From Pseudomonadota bacterium (GTDB lineage Bacteria; Pseudomonadota; Gammaproteobacteria; PS1; Pseudothioglobaceae): a stretch of DNA of 31,715 nucleotides. The notes below the pieces were generated by a model. It was not told where the DNA came from. It made no database searches and saw nothing but the letters and a program-made list of their open reading frames with translations. Made by a program: the position numbers and the translations under genes. The stretch spans positions 1 to 31,715 of the forward strand of contig JAHZKM010000042.1 in the NCBI GenBank assembly GCA_022600395.1. Reading direction: 5' to 3'. This document shows, one piece after another, positions 24,592-31,715 of the stretch (the stretch's first letter is position 1; every line of letters starts with the position of its first letter).

Positions 24592-25652
24592 GTATTTGCG
24601 ACACTATTAAGGGCTTAAGCCCATATCAAGGCGGCAAGCCAATTAGCGAGCTGCAACGTGAGTTTGGGCTTGAACGTGTGGTTAAGCTGGCCAGTAATGA
24701 AAACCCATTAGGTATTGGTCAAAAGGCGCTTGAGGCAATGCAGCAAGCGGTTGGTGAGGTTGATCGCTATCCTGATGGCAATGGTTTTGAACTAAAACAG
24801 GCGATCAGTGGACACCTAGATATAACAGCTGAAATGATTACGCTGGGCAACGGCTCTAATGATATTTTGGAATTAATCGCTAAAGCCTATGTGTGTGCTA
24901 AGCATGATGAAGTTATTTTTTCCCAGTATGCCTTTGTGGTGTACCCATTGGTAACCCAGGCTTTAGGTGCGACAGCTGTAGTTACCAAGGCGAATAATTT
25001 TGGCCATGATTTAGAAGCAATGTTGCTAGCCATTACAGATCATACTAAGCTAATATTTATTGCCAATCCAAATAACCCGACTGGAACATTGCTAAGCAAT
25101 GAGGCGCTACACAGTTTTTTATCTCGCGTGCCAAATTCTATTGCCGTGGTATTAGACCAGGCTTATTTTGAATACTTAGACATAGCTGATGTTGCTATTG
25201 GCTGGCTTAAAGAGTTTGAAAATTTAATTATTACTCGAACTTTTTCAAAAGCTTATGGTTTAGCAGGTCTGCGTGTAGGTTATTCAGTATCAAGTGGCAA
25301 AATTGCCGACTATCTAAATCGTATTCGTCAGCCTTTTAATGTTAATCATGTGGCACAAGTAGCTGCAGTTGCCGCTTTGGAAGATCAATCTCATCTAGTG
25401 CGTTCTGTTATTGCTAACAAAAACGGTTTGCAACAACTTCAAAAAGGGTTTGACAAATTGGGCTTATCCTATATTTCCTCATCAGCTAATTTTGTGGCGG
25501 TTAAGGTTAAAGATGCGCCTAAACTTTATCAGCAATTGTTAGAGATTGGATTTATTGTTCGTCCTGTTGAGATGAAAAATTATCTAAGAGTTTCGGTTGG
25601 TACGTCTCGTGAGATTTCTGACTTTTTAGATGCGCTTAAATCGTTATTATGA
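24588..25652 (+). CDS. hisC: Histidinol-phosphate/aromatic aminotransferase
   Basis: A 354-aa class I/II PLP aminotransferase. VKLASNENPLG, LGNGSNDILELIAKAY, FIANPNNPTGTLL, VVLDQAYFEY, and the Schiff-base Lys in TRTFSKAYGLAGLRVGYSV are intact. By family it is HisC; in this aromatic cluster (as in the Pseudomonas serC-pheA-hisC-tyrA order) it may mainly transaminate phenylpyruvate, hydroxyphenylpyruvate or prephenate. The start is a GTG overlapping the pheA stop (GTGA, 24588-24591), and its own stop overlaps tyrA in ATGA, so the three are translationally coupled. No other his gene is in the window. Confidence 0.93.
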   Translation: MSICDTIKGLSPYQGGKPISELQREFGLERVVKLASNENPLGIGQKALEAMQQAVGEVDRYPDGNGFELKQAISGHLDITAEMITLGNGSNDILELIAKAYVCAKHDEVIFSQYAFVVYPLVTQALGATAVVTKANNFGHDLEAMLLAITDHTKLIFIANPNNPTGTLLSNEALHSFLSRVPNSIAVVLDQAYFEYLDIADVAIGWLKEFENLIITRTFSKAYGLAGLRVGYSVSSGKIADYLNRIRQPFNVNHVAQVAAVAALEDQSHLVRSVIANKNGLQQLQKGFDKLGLSYISSSANFVAVKVKDAPKLYQQLLEIGFIVRPVEMKNYLRVSVGTSREISDFLDALKSLL

Positions 25653-26503
25653 TAGATAAAATTTGCATTATTGGCGTCGGACTGATTGGTGGATCATTTG
25701 CAGCGGGTTTAAAAAAAGCCAATCAAGTTAAAACCATTGTAGGCTTTGGTAGGGATGAGGAAAATCTTGCCAAAGCTAAGGCGTTAAAAGTGGTTGATGA
25801 ATATACATTAGACATTTCTAAAGCCCTTAAGGATGCAGATTTAGTCTTGATTGCTACTCCGGTTAATAGCTTTAAAGTCATACTTGAGATGATTAAACCC
25901 TATATAACTGAACATATGATTATCTCGGATGTGGGAAGCACCAAAGGTAGTATTATTCAAATTGCCAAGCAGGTTTTTGGACACATGCCACAGAACTTTA
26001 TCCCTGCTCATCCGATTGCTGGGAAAGAAAAAAGCGGCGTTGAAGCAGCCGATTCCGATTTGTTTAACCATAAGCGTGTGATTATTACACCAGAGAAAAA
26101 TGCGAATACCCAATCTGTTGTCGCTGTGAGCGATTTGTGGCAGAGTATGGGTGCAACTATAGAAATTATGAACGAAACTAAGCACGATGATTTATTAGCT
26201 ATGACATCACATTTGCCTCATATGTTGGCTTTTTCACTTATGGACTATTTAATTTCTAGTAATCCACAGGCGTGCGAATATGCAGCAGGCGGGTTTAAAG
26301 ATTTTTCTCGTATCGCTTCTAGTGATGCAGTCATGTGGCGTGATATTTGCATTAATAATCCCGATCAAATCATTAAGCATATTAAAGGCTACCAGAAAAG
26401 TTTAGATAAGATCGCTAATTTAATTAAAACCCAGCAACCAGAAGCTCTAGAGCAAGTATTTATTGAGGCAAAATCTGCTAGAGATGATTGGATAAAGGAC
26501 TAA
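25649..26503 (+). CDS. tyrA: Prephenate/arogenate dehydrogenase
   Basis: A 284-aa NAD(P)-dependent enzyme leading to tyrosine. It has the Rossmann start ICIIGVGLIGGSFAAGL, DVGSTKGSII, the prephenate-binding HPIAGKEKSGVEAAD and TSHLPHMLAFSL segments, and the YAAGGFKDFSRIASSDAVMWRDI motif with the family Arg. It is a plain TyrA with no fused chorismate mutase and no EPSP synthase fusion, although some relatives carry TyrA and AroA as one protein. Here aroA starts 22 nt later as a separate gene. Choice between prephenate and arogenate cannot be made from sequence. Confidence 0.94.
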   Translation: MIDKICIIGVGLIGGSFAAGLKKANQVKTIVGFGRDEENLAKAKALKVVDEYTLDISKALKDADLVLIATPVNSFKVILEMIKPYITEHMIISDVGSTKGSIIQIAKQVFGHMPQNFIPAHPIAGKEKSGVEAADSDLFNHKRVIITPEKNANTQSVVAVSDLWQSMGATIEIMNETKHDDLLAMTSHLPHMLAFSLMDYLISSNPQACEYAAGGFKDFSRIASSDAVMWRDICINNPDQIIKHIKGYQKSLDKIANLIKTQQPEALEQVFIEAKSARDDWIKD

Positions 26504-26525
26504 AGGACAGTTATAAAATAAAATT

Positions 26526-27827
26526 ATGAGTATGTTTATTGCAAAACCGGCAGCAACTTTGTCAGGTGAATTAAAAATTCCAGGAGATAAGTCTATCTCT
26601 CATCGCTGCATTATGTTGGGCTCATTGAGTCAAGGTATTACTAAAGTATCAGGTTTTTTAGAAGGCGAAGATGCGCTCTCAACTCTGAAAGCTTTTCAGG
26701 CTATGGGCGTCAAAATTGAGCGCAAGGACGACAACGTTACCATTCATGGTGTTGGTATCAATGGCCTTAAAAAGCCAGAAAAAGCACTAGATCTGGGCAA
26801 TTCAGGTACCTCTATGCGTCTAATGTCAGGTATTTTGGCTGCACAAGCGTTTGATTGTGAGTTGATTGGCGATGAATCATTGTCTAAGCGACCAATGGCT
26901 AGAGTGATCAAACCTTTAAAAGAAATGGGTGCTGAGATTGAAAGCAATGATGGCAAGCCACCACTTAAAATTACAGGTGGGCAAGCATTAAAAGGCATTC
27001 ATTATGATTTACCTGTGGCATCTGCCCAGGTTAAATCGTGTATTCTATTAGCCGGTCTATATGCCAATGGCGACACTTGTGTGACAGAGCCAGCACCTAC
27101 TCGAGATCATACCGAGCGTATGCTAAAAGGGCTGGGCTATAAGGTACGCGTTAATAAAAATCAAATGTGTTTAACGGGTGGCGGCAAGCTTAAGGCTACT
27201 AGCATACAAGTGCCAAGTGATATTTCTTCTGCCGCTTTTTTTATGGTGGCGGCGTGTATTGCACCTAAAGCAGACATTACTCTATTAGGAGTTAATATCA
27301 ACCCAACCCGTACTGGTGTGATTGATATTCTAAAATTAATGGGTGCTAATTTGACTTTAGCAAATGAACGAGAGATTGGTGGCGAGCTATTAGCTGATAT
27401 TCGTATTCAATCATCCAAATTAAAAGGAATTAAAATTCCAGAATCGTTAGTACCTCTTGCGATTGATGAATTCCCGGCTGTGTTTATTGCCGCTAGTTGT
27501 GCAACTGGAGAAACTACTTTAACGGGAGCAAGAGAACTAAGGGTAAAAGAGTCAGATCGCATTCAAGTCATGGCTGATGGGCTAGATATTCTAGGTATTG
27601 AAAACCAAGTGCTTGAAGATGGTATTAAAATCCAAGGCGGTTCATTTAAAAAACCAATAGGTATTATTGAGTCACACCATGATCATCGTATTTCGATGTC
27701 ATTTGCTGTCGCTTCTTTAAGATGTGACTATCCGATTAAAATCAATGGCGTGGATAATGTGATGACCTCATTTCCAAATTTTGTTAAGTTGTCTAATGCT
27801 GCAGGCATGGCTATTTCAGAGATTTAA
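26526..27827 (+). CDS. aroA: 3-phosphoshikimate 1-carboxyvinyltransferase (EPSP synthase)
   Basis: A 433-aa enzyme joining shikimate-3-phosphate and PEP. PGDKSISHRCIMLGSL, LGNSGTSMRLMSGILAAQ, the SKRPMARVIKPL segment, PVASAQVKSCILLAGLYA, LAIDEFPAVFIAASCA, RVKESDRIQVMADGL and HDHRISMSFAVAS are all present. The LGNSGTSMR motif (instead of GNAGTAMR) marks a class II-type enzyme. It is the last gene of the cluster and is followed by a very strong terminator; the cmk-rpsA-ihfB genes that often follow are not here. The nearest purine-rich site (AAGGAC) is too far from the ATG to be convincing; ATG 26532 is an alternative start. Confidence 0.96.
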   Translation: MSMFIAKPAATLSGELKIPGDKSISHRCIMLGSLSQGITKVSGFLEGEDALSTLKAFQAMGVKIERKDDNVTIHGVGINGLKKPEKALDLGNSGTSMRLMSGILAAQAFDCELIGDESLSKRPMARVIKPLKEMGAEIESNDGKPPLKITGGQALKGIHYDLPVASAQVKSCILLAGLYANGDTCVTEPAPTRDHTERMLKGLGYKVRVNKNQMCLTGGGKLKATSIQVPSDISSAAFFMVAACIAPKADITLLGVNINPTRTGVIDILKLMGANLTLANEREIGGELLADIRIQSSKLKGIKIPESLVPLAIDEFPAVFIAASCATGETTLTGARELRVKESDRIQVMADGLDILGIENQVLEDGIKIQGGSFKKPIGIIESHHDHRISMSFAVASLRCDYPIKINGVDNVMTSFPNFVKLSNAAGMAISEI

Positions 27828-27841
27828 AGTTTGTCAAAAAA

Positions 27842-27886
27842 AACCCAATAAAAAAGGCGCTCATTGAGCGCCTTTTTTATTGGGTT
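27842..27886. terminator. Bidirectional terminator with perfect 21-bp stem
   Basis: Left arm 27842-27862, loop ATT (27863-27865), right arm 27866-27886, fully complementary with a GGCGCTC/GAGCGCC top. A and T runs inside the arms let it work on both strands, between convergent aroA and the DsrC-like gene. The arms are unusually long for a simple terminator. Confidence 0.93.
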
Positions 27887-27900
27887 AAAAAGCCATTTGC

Positions 27901-28227
27901 TTAGTAACCACCTTTACGTCTAGTCTCTGGAAGACCGGCAACCTTACCCGCTTGTTTAGCAGGACCTTTAGGAAACAGATTATATAGTTCTTTAGTGCCT
28001 AATTTTCCATCCCAATCAGATTTTAAACCTTTAACCATGTTGCGTTCATTAGGCTGATTAGCGTTGTTATTAATGTACTCATCACGTAGAAAGTTGATCA
28101 ACTTAAAACTGTCAGCTGTTAATTCAATACCTTCTTCTGCTGCAATTTCATGAGCAATATCTTCATTCCATTCGTTAAGGTTAATCAGATAACCGTGAGC
28201 GTCTCTTTCTAAATCTGCTAATGCCAT
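27901..28227 (-). CDS. DsrC/TusE-family protein lacking all cysteines (RspA-like)
   Basis: A 108-aa member of the DsrC/TusE family. DsrC carries sulfur as a trisulfide or persulfide on two C-terminal Cys in the sulfite reductase (Dsr) pathway; TusE uses one in tRNA thiolation. Family features are clear: DAHGYLINLNEWNEDIAHEIA, the helical core, and the C-terminal arm LFPKGPAKQAGKVAGLPETR. In DsrC this arm reads KQACxxAGLPxPxGC; here the first Cys is Gly and the penultimate Cys is lost (RRKGGY), and the protein has no Cys anywhere. It therefore cannot carry sulfur. Cys-less homologues have been named RspA and proposed to be regulatory. GGAGG precedes the ATG; TATAAT at 28255-28250 is a good -10. 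Confidence 0.88.
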   Translation of the reverse strand: MALADLERDAHGYLINLNEWNEDIAHEIAAEEGIELTADSFKLINFLRDEYINNNANQPNERNMVKGLKSDWDGKLGTKELYNLFPKGPAKQAGKVAGLPETRRKGGY

Positions 28228-28249
28228 TGTATTTCCTCCAATGTGAAAA

Positions 28250-28278
28250 ATTATAAAAAGAAGTTATTATATAATAAC
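28250..28278. promoter_or_regulatory. Shared promoter region of the DsrC-like gene and lepB, with a 16-bp palindrome
   Basis: A perfect palindrome GTTATTATATAATAAC (28263-28278) lies in the 89-nt divergent gap. It carries TATAAT on both strands (28270-28275 plus; 28271-28266 minus). A second minus-strand TATAAT (28255-28250) has the palindrome at its -35 position. The palindrome could be an operator that affects both genes. Confidence 0.45.
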
Positions 28279-28316
28279 AACGTTTTGCTTTACCTTTTTT
28301 TTGTACGGATATTATT

Positions 28317-29201
28317 ATGACACTTGAAAATGCATCACCTTTTTTTGCCTGGGATGTTTCATCGTATTTGGCTTTATTCTTAATTAGTGCTTTTTTGATT
28401 GTAAGTTTGGATCATCTATTTTTTAACAAAGGGGAGGGGTCATCTCATTCAGCGCCCGATAAAACAGGATTTACTAAATTTGTATATTTTGTGATGTTCT
28501 TGCGATTTAACAAAAATGAGAAATATGTCAATCGCCCCAAAGTAGTGCAGTGGTCGGCAGAGTTTTTCCCGGTGTTGTTATTGGTGTTTTTATTGCGTGG
28601 TTTTGTTGTTGAGCCTTTTAGAATTCCGTCTAATTCGATGATGCCCACTTTGCTGACTGGAGATTTCATTTTGGTTTCTAAGTTTGATTATGGCATCAGT
28701 ATTCCTGTGTTAAATCAAAAGATAATCGAGTTTAAAAAACCTGAAAGAGGTGATGCAGTGGTCTTCAGATACCCTAATTATGAGAAAAATCCAAAATATC
28801 AAGGCGCTGATTTTATTAAAAGAGTGATTGGCATTCCAGGCGATACTATTGTCTATCAAGCGGATCGTTTATTAGTTAATGGTGAGAAAATTAACTATGA
28901 AAATTTTGAAGATTATTATGGTGTTGAATCAGGCGTAGAAATGACAGGCTTTAAGCATAAGCGTGAGTTCTTAGATAACAACCCGCATGATATTTTGTTA
29001 GATCCGAATCGGACCTCTCAAAGCGTTAAAGCGATTGTACCAGAAGGGCATTATTTTGTAATGGGCGATAATCGCTCGCGAAGTAGTGACTCTCGCTTCT
29101 GGGGTTTTGTGCCAGAAGAGTACATCATTGGTAAAGCATTTGGGATTTGGATGCATTATGATGATTCGCTCAAATTTGATCGAATCGGCAGCTTTGATTA
29201 G
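28317..29201 (+). CDS. lepB: Signal peptidase I
   Basis: A 294-aa inner-membrane protease that removes signal peptides from exported proteins. Two N-terminal membrane segments (about 13-34 and 82-96) flank a basic cytoplasmic loop, and the rest is periplasmic. The Ser/Lys dyad is Ser107 in RIPSNSMMPTLLTGD and Lys168 in FIKRVIGIPGD; box D GDNRSRSSDSRFWGFVPEE is intact. Length is slightly under that of E. coli LepB (324 aa). It stands alone rather than in the usual lepA-lepB-rnc operon. The ATG lacks an obvious Shine-Dalgarno sequence (ACGGATATT only). It converges on parB with a 66-nt gap and no clear terminator. Confidence 0.95.
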   Translation: MTLENASPFFAWDVSSYLALFLISAFLIVSLDHLFFNKGEGSSHSAPDKTGFTKFVYFVMFLRFNKNEKYVNRPKVVQWSAEFFPVLLLVFLLRGFVVEPFRIPSNSMMPTLLTGDFILVSKFDYGISIPVLNQKIIEFKKPERGDAVVFRYPNYEKNPKYQGADFIKRVIGIPGDTIVYQADRLLVNGEKINYENFEDYYGVESGVEMTGFKHKREFLDNNPHDILLDPNRTSQSVKAIVPEGHYFVMGDNRSRSSDSRFWGFVPEEYIIGKAFGIWMHYDDSLKFDRIGSFD

Positions 29202-29267
29202 TTATTTTTCTTATCAGTTTTAGGTCGATATCTAAACGGTGAAGTAGTATTCTAGTCTTAATGAGGC

Positions 29268-30116
29268 TTAATGGATGTGCTTTAAAATGTTGCTAAGCTC
29301 GCCTTCTGATTTGTAGTGAATAATAATCTTACCTTTATCGCCTATTGCTTTAATTTCAGTTTTAGAATTAAGCGTTTTTGATAAATTACTCATAAGCTCA
29401 GAAATACGTGGCTCAACTGTGGTGGCAGTTTTTGTTTTCGGATTTAGAACGCGCTTTACCAACTCTTCTGTTTGACGCACTGATAAAGACTTTGCAATAA
29501 CTTGATTGGCTACCATTAGCTGGTCTTCTTGCGTTAAGGGTAACAATGCACGTGCATGACCCATTTCAATTTTGCCCTGACCCAGAAGTTGTTTGGCGTC
29601 TTCTCCTAATTGCAGTAAGCGGATAAGATTGCTCACACTAGAGCGGGAGCGACCAACAACACTAGAAATTTCCTCATGTGTCATTTTAAAATCTTCAATC
29701 AATTGCTGAAGGGCTTTGGCTTCTTCAAGTGGTGTGAGTGCTTCACGCTGAATATTCTCAATCAAACCAATGGCAAGTGCTACTTGATCATCAATTTCGC
29801 GCACAATAACAGGTACTTCGTTCAGTCCTGCAATTTGAGCTGCATGCCAGCGACGCTCACCGGCGATAATTTCGTATTTATCGTAGGTGACTTTTCTAAC
29901 GACTAGTGGTTGAATAACTCCTTGGGAAGTAATAGAGGCGGCGAGTTCGTTAAGTGTTTCTGGATCTATATCGTCTCTAGGCTGAAATTTACCACGTTGC
30001 AGACTACCAACATCAAGCATTTTCAACCCATTATTAGAATCCGTATCATCGACACCACTACCGACTTGTCCTAATAAAATATCTAATCCGCGACCTAGTT
30101 TTGATGTTTTTGTCAT
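29268..30116 (-). CDS. parB: Chromosome-partitioning protein ParB
   Basis: A 282-aa CTP-dependent DNA clamp that loads at parS and spreads. The N-terminus SKLGRGLDILLG, the ParB/Srx domain with QPLVVRKV and the CTP-binding GERRWHAAQIAGL box, the ENIQREALTPLEEAKALQQLI segment, the helix-turn-helix EEISSVVGRSRSSVSNLIRLL and a C-terminal dimer domain are all present. Length is typical of chromosomal ParB. It follows parA by 5 nt. No parS (TGTTTCACGTGAAACA-like) was found by eye here. Confidence 0.96.
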   Translation of the reverse strand: MTKTSKLGRGLDILLGQVGSGVDDTDSNNGLKMLDVGSLQRGKFQPRDDIDPETLNELAASITSQGVIQPLVVRKVTYDKYEIIAGERRWHAAQIAGLNEVPVIVREIDDQVALAIGLIENIQREALTPLEEAKALQQLIEDFKMTHEEISSVVGRSRSSVSNLIRLLQLGEDAKQLLGQGKIEMGHARALLPLTQEDQLMVANQVIAKSLSVRQTEELVKRVLNPKTKTATTVEPRISELMSNLSKTLNSKTEIKAIGDKGKIIIHYKSEGELSNILKHIH

Positions 30117-30121
30117 AATAA

Positions 30122-30892
30122 TTAATTCATTGATGTTTTTCTTAGCACTTCACTGGCTAAAGAGATATAGGAAATTGCACCCTTGGATGATCTTGCGTAG
30201 CTAATTGCATCTTGACCAAAACTCGGCGCTTCTGCTAATTTTACATTTCTAGGAACGATAGTTTTAAAGACTTTATGTGAGAAGTATTGTTGCAGTTGTA
30301 AAGAGACTTCGTTAGAAAGATTGTTGCGCGTGTCATACATAGTTCTAACCAATCCGGTAATTTCAAGCTTTGGATTGGTAGTGGTTTTAATCTTGTCAAT
30401 GGTTTGCATTAAAGCGCTTAAACCTTCTAATGCATAATATTCGCACTGCATAGGGATAATAATCCCGTTAGAGGCAGTGAAAGCGTTAATGGTCAGCATA
30501 TTAAGAGAAGGTGGGCAATCAATAATCACATAATCATATTGACTAGATACTGAATTAATAGCATTTTTGAGTTTAAATTCAGAATCATTGCCACGCAATA
30601 AAGCCACTTCTGCCGCGATTAAATCGGTATTAGAGCCTAATACGTCGATACCTGATGCATCTACATGAACAATGGCATTATTAATACTGCACTCATCAAG
30701 AAGCAGCTCACAAACAGAATTATCAAGTGTGTGTTTATCGACACCACAGCCCATGGTGGCATTGCCTTGTGGGTCGATATCAATTAGCAAAACACGTTTT
30801 TTAATCGCTTTTAAAGCAGCACTTAAATTAACGGCTGTGGTGGTCTTGCCTACTCCTCCTTTTTGATTTGCGATTGCTAGTGTTGTTGCCAT
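30122..30892 (-). CDS. parA: Chromosome-partitioning ATPase ParA/Soj
   Basis: A 256-aa ATPase that forms nucleoid-bound gradients to move ParB-parS complexes. The deviant Walker A is QKGGVGKTTTAVNLS, followed by LLIDIDPQGNAT, the Walker B-like YVIIDCPPSLNMLT and IVPRNVKLAEAPSFG near the C-terminus. No N-terminal DNA-binding extension, as in chromosomal Soj rather than plasmid ParA of the P1 type. It lies between ctpA (3 nt upstream) and parB (5 nt downstream), so partition genes are transcribed with an envelope protease gene; they are not beside rsmG/mnmG or atp genes. Confidence 0.96.
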   Translation of the reverse strand: MATTLAIANQKGGVGKTTTAVNLSAALKAIKKRVLLIDIDPQGNATMGCGVDKHTLDNSVCELLLDECSINNAIVHVDASGIDVLGSNTDLIAAEVALLRGNDSEFKLKNAINSVSSQYDYVIIDCPPSLNMLTINAFTASNGIIIPMQCEYYALEGLSALMQTIDKIKTTTNPKLEITGLVRTMYDTRNNLSNEVSLQLQQYFSHKVFKTIVPRNVKLAEAPSFGQDAISYARSSKGAISYISLASEVLRKTSMN

Positions 30893-30895
30893 TAA

Positions 30896-31715
30896 CTATC
30901 GACCTAACACTGTTAGTGCCTTAAGAAGATTGCTTGCCTCATGCACAAAGTAGTCTTTTTTTAGTTTTTCAATGGCCTTTTTATCAAGCGATGCTTGATT
31001 GTCTTCCTGTAATTTAATAATTTCCGCTTCTGACATATTGCTCGGATCTTCTTGTTCTAGATGGCCATTGAGATCATTTTCTTTGATATCAATAATTGAC
31101 TCTTCTTTTTCGTTTTCAAGGCTGATATTTTTTAGCTTAATATCTGGCTCAATTCCTTTAGCTTGAATTGAACGGCCATTAGGTGTGTAGTAGCGTGCAG
31201 TAGTCACTTTAAGTCCGTAACCTTTGTCCAACTCAATAATAGTTTGTACCGAGCCCTTGCCAAATGAAGTATTGCCCATAATAATGGCGCGTTTATGATC
31301 TTGCAGGGCGCCAGCCACAATTTCCGAGGCTGAGGCTGATCCCTCGTTAATTAAAACCACAATAGGCGAGCCTAGCATAATGTCACCACGCTCGGTTTTA
31401 AATTTTAAATTGGAGCTTGGAATTCTACCTTTTGTGTAGACTACTAATCCTGCCTCATCAATAAATAAGTTGGATACATCGACCGCACCCTCAAGAACCC
31501 CACCAGGGTTATTACGTAAATCTAAAATCAAAGATTCAAGGTAGCCGTCGTTTTGCTCAACAAGCTTAGCAATTGTTTCTTTGAGTAGTTCGGCTGTTGG
31601 GCCTTGAAAACTTGAGATGCGCACATAACCAATATTTTTTTCAAGTAGATATCCTTTGACACTTACAATGGTGATAATTTCACGCGTAATATTCACGACA
31701 AAAGGCTTTTGATTA
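30896..31715 (-). CDS. ctpA: C-terminal processing protease CtpA (S41), 5' part missing
   Basis: Partial: the frame runs off the window end at 31715; the GTG at 31696 is an internal Val in KPFVVNITREIIT, matching the PDZ-protease junction of CtpA. About 272 residues remain. The tail-specific protease domain has GYVRISSFQG, LILDLRNNPGG, the nucleophile Ser in INEGSASASEIVAGAL and the general-base Lys in NTSFGKGSVQ, then TARYYTPNGRSIQAKGIEPD. The acidic C-terminal tail is variable in the family. It acts in the periplasm on envelope proteins. parA follows 3 nt after its stop. Confidence 0.94.
   Translation of the reverse strand, partial: NQKPFVVNITREIITIVSVKGYLLEKNIGYVRISSFQGPTAELLKETIAKLVEQNDGYLESLILDLRNNPGGVLEGAVDVSNLFIDEAGLVVYTKGRIPSSNLKFKTERGDIMLGSPIVVLINEGSASASEIVAGALQDHKRAIIMGNTSFGKGSVQTIIELDKGYGLKVTTARYYTPNGRSIQAKGIEPDIKLKNISLENEKEESIIDIKENDLNGHLEQEDPSNMSEAEIIKLQEDNQASLDKKAIEKLKKDYFVHEASNLLKALTVLGR

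Noticed and set aside
25841..26185. 114-aa minus-strand open frame inside tyrA
   Set aside because: Longest of the shadow frames, but it lies wholly within a well-conserved gene and its product looks like no known protein.
29202..29267. Terminator between convergent lepB and parB
   Set aside because: Only an imperfect GTTTTAG/CTAAAC pairing with no T run; nothing convincing.

Overview
The window is low-GC (AT-rich) gammaproteobacterial chromosome with tightly packed, often overlapping housekeeping genes. The translation cluster thrS-infC-rpmI-rplT-pheS-pheT-ihfA, the aromatic/serine cluster serC-pheA-hisC-tyrA-aroA, and tesA with its ABC partner genes are typical of Gammaproteobacteria. A DsrC-family protein with no cysteines, a solitary BtuM-type B12 transporter and the streamlined AT-rich style suggest a marine sulfur-oxidising lineage of the SUP05/Thioglobus type. 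That assignment is inference; no marker gene in the window proves it. I see no rRNA, tRNA, insertion sequence, prophage or CRISPR array.

Layout. 1-5271 (+): end of thrS, infC with an ATT start, rpmI-rplT behind a structured leader, a terminator/attenuator, then pheS-pheT-ihfA. 5279-7967 (-): an unrecognised 156-aa protein, then an alkD-NIF3-like-perM operon whose last gene ends in a 27-bp tandem repeat. 8007-9235 (+): msrA overlapping a MoeB/ThiF-like E1 gene. 9418-9600 (+): an isolated 60-aa protein with its own promoter and a strong terminator. 9928-13013 (+): glyA-nrdR-radA. 13035-16875 (-): a tesA-ABC ATPase-permease operon. 17050-18300 (+): a three-domain MsrA/thioredoxin-like/MsrB fusion. 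18362-22230 (-): a B12 uptake and activation operon (btuB, PP-loop ATPase, btuM, btuR) behind a cobalamin riboswitch. 22440-27827 (+): serC-pheA-hisC-tyrA-aroA, closed by a 21-bp-stem bidirectional terminator. 27901-28227 (-): the cysteine-less DsrC-like gene. 28317-29201 (+): lepB. 29268-31715 (-): ctpA (cut by the window edge)-parA-parB.

How the parts work together. The B12 block is the most coherent physiological unit: a riboswitch-controlled outer-membrane receptor, an inner-membrane BtuM transporter with the conserved cysteine used for decyanation, the adenosyltransferase that makes coenzyme B12, and a PP-loop ATPase of unknown role. No de novo corrin synthesis gene is present in the window. 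Two separate MsrA-type enzymes point to strong oxidative or reactive-sulfur stress on methionine. The aromatic operon carries the prephenate-to-Phe/Tyr branches together with EPSP synthase; its PheA has lost the usual Phe-binding ESRP motif.
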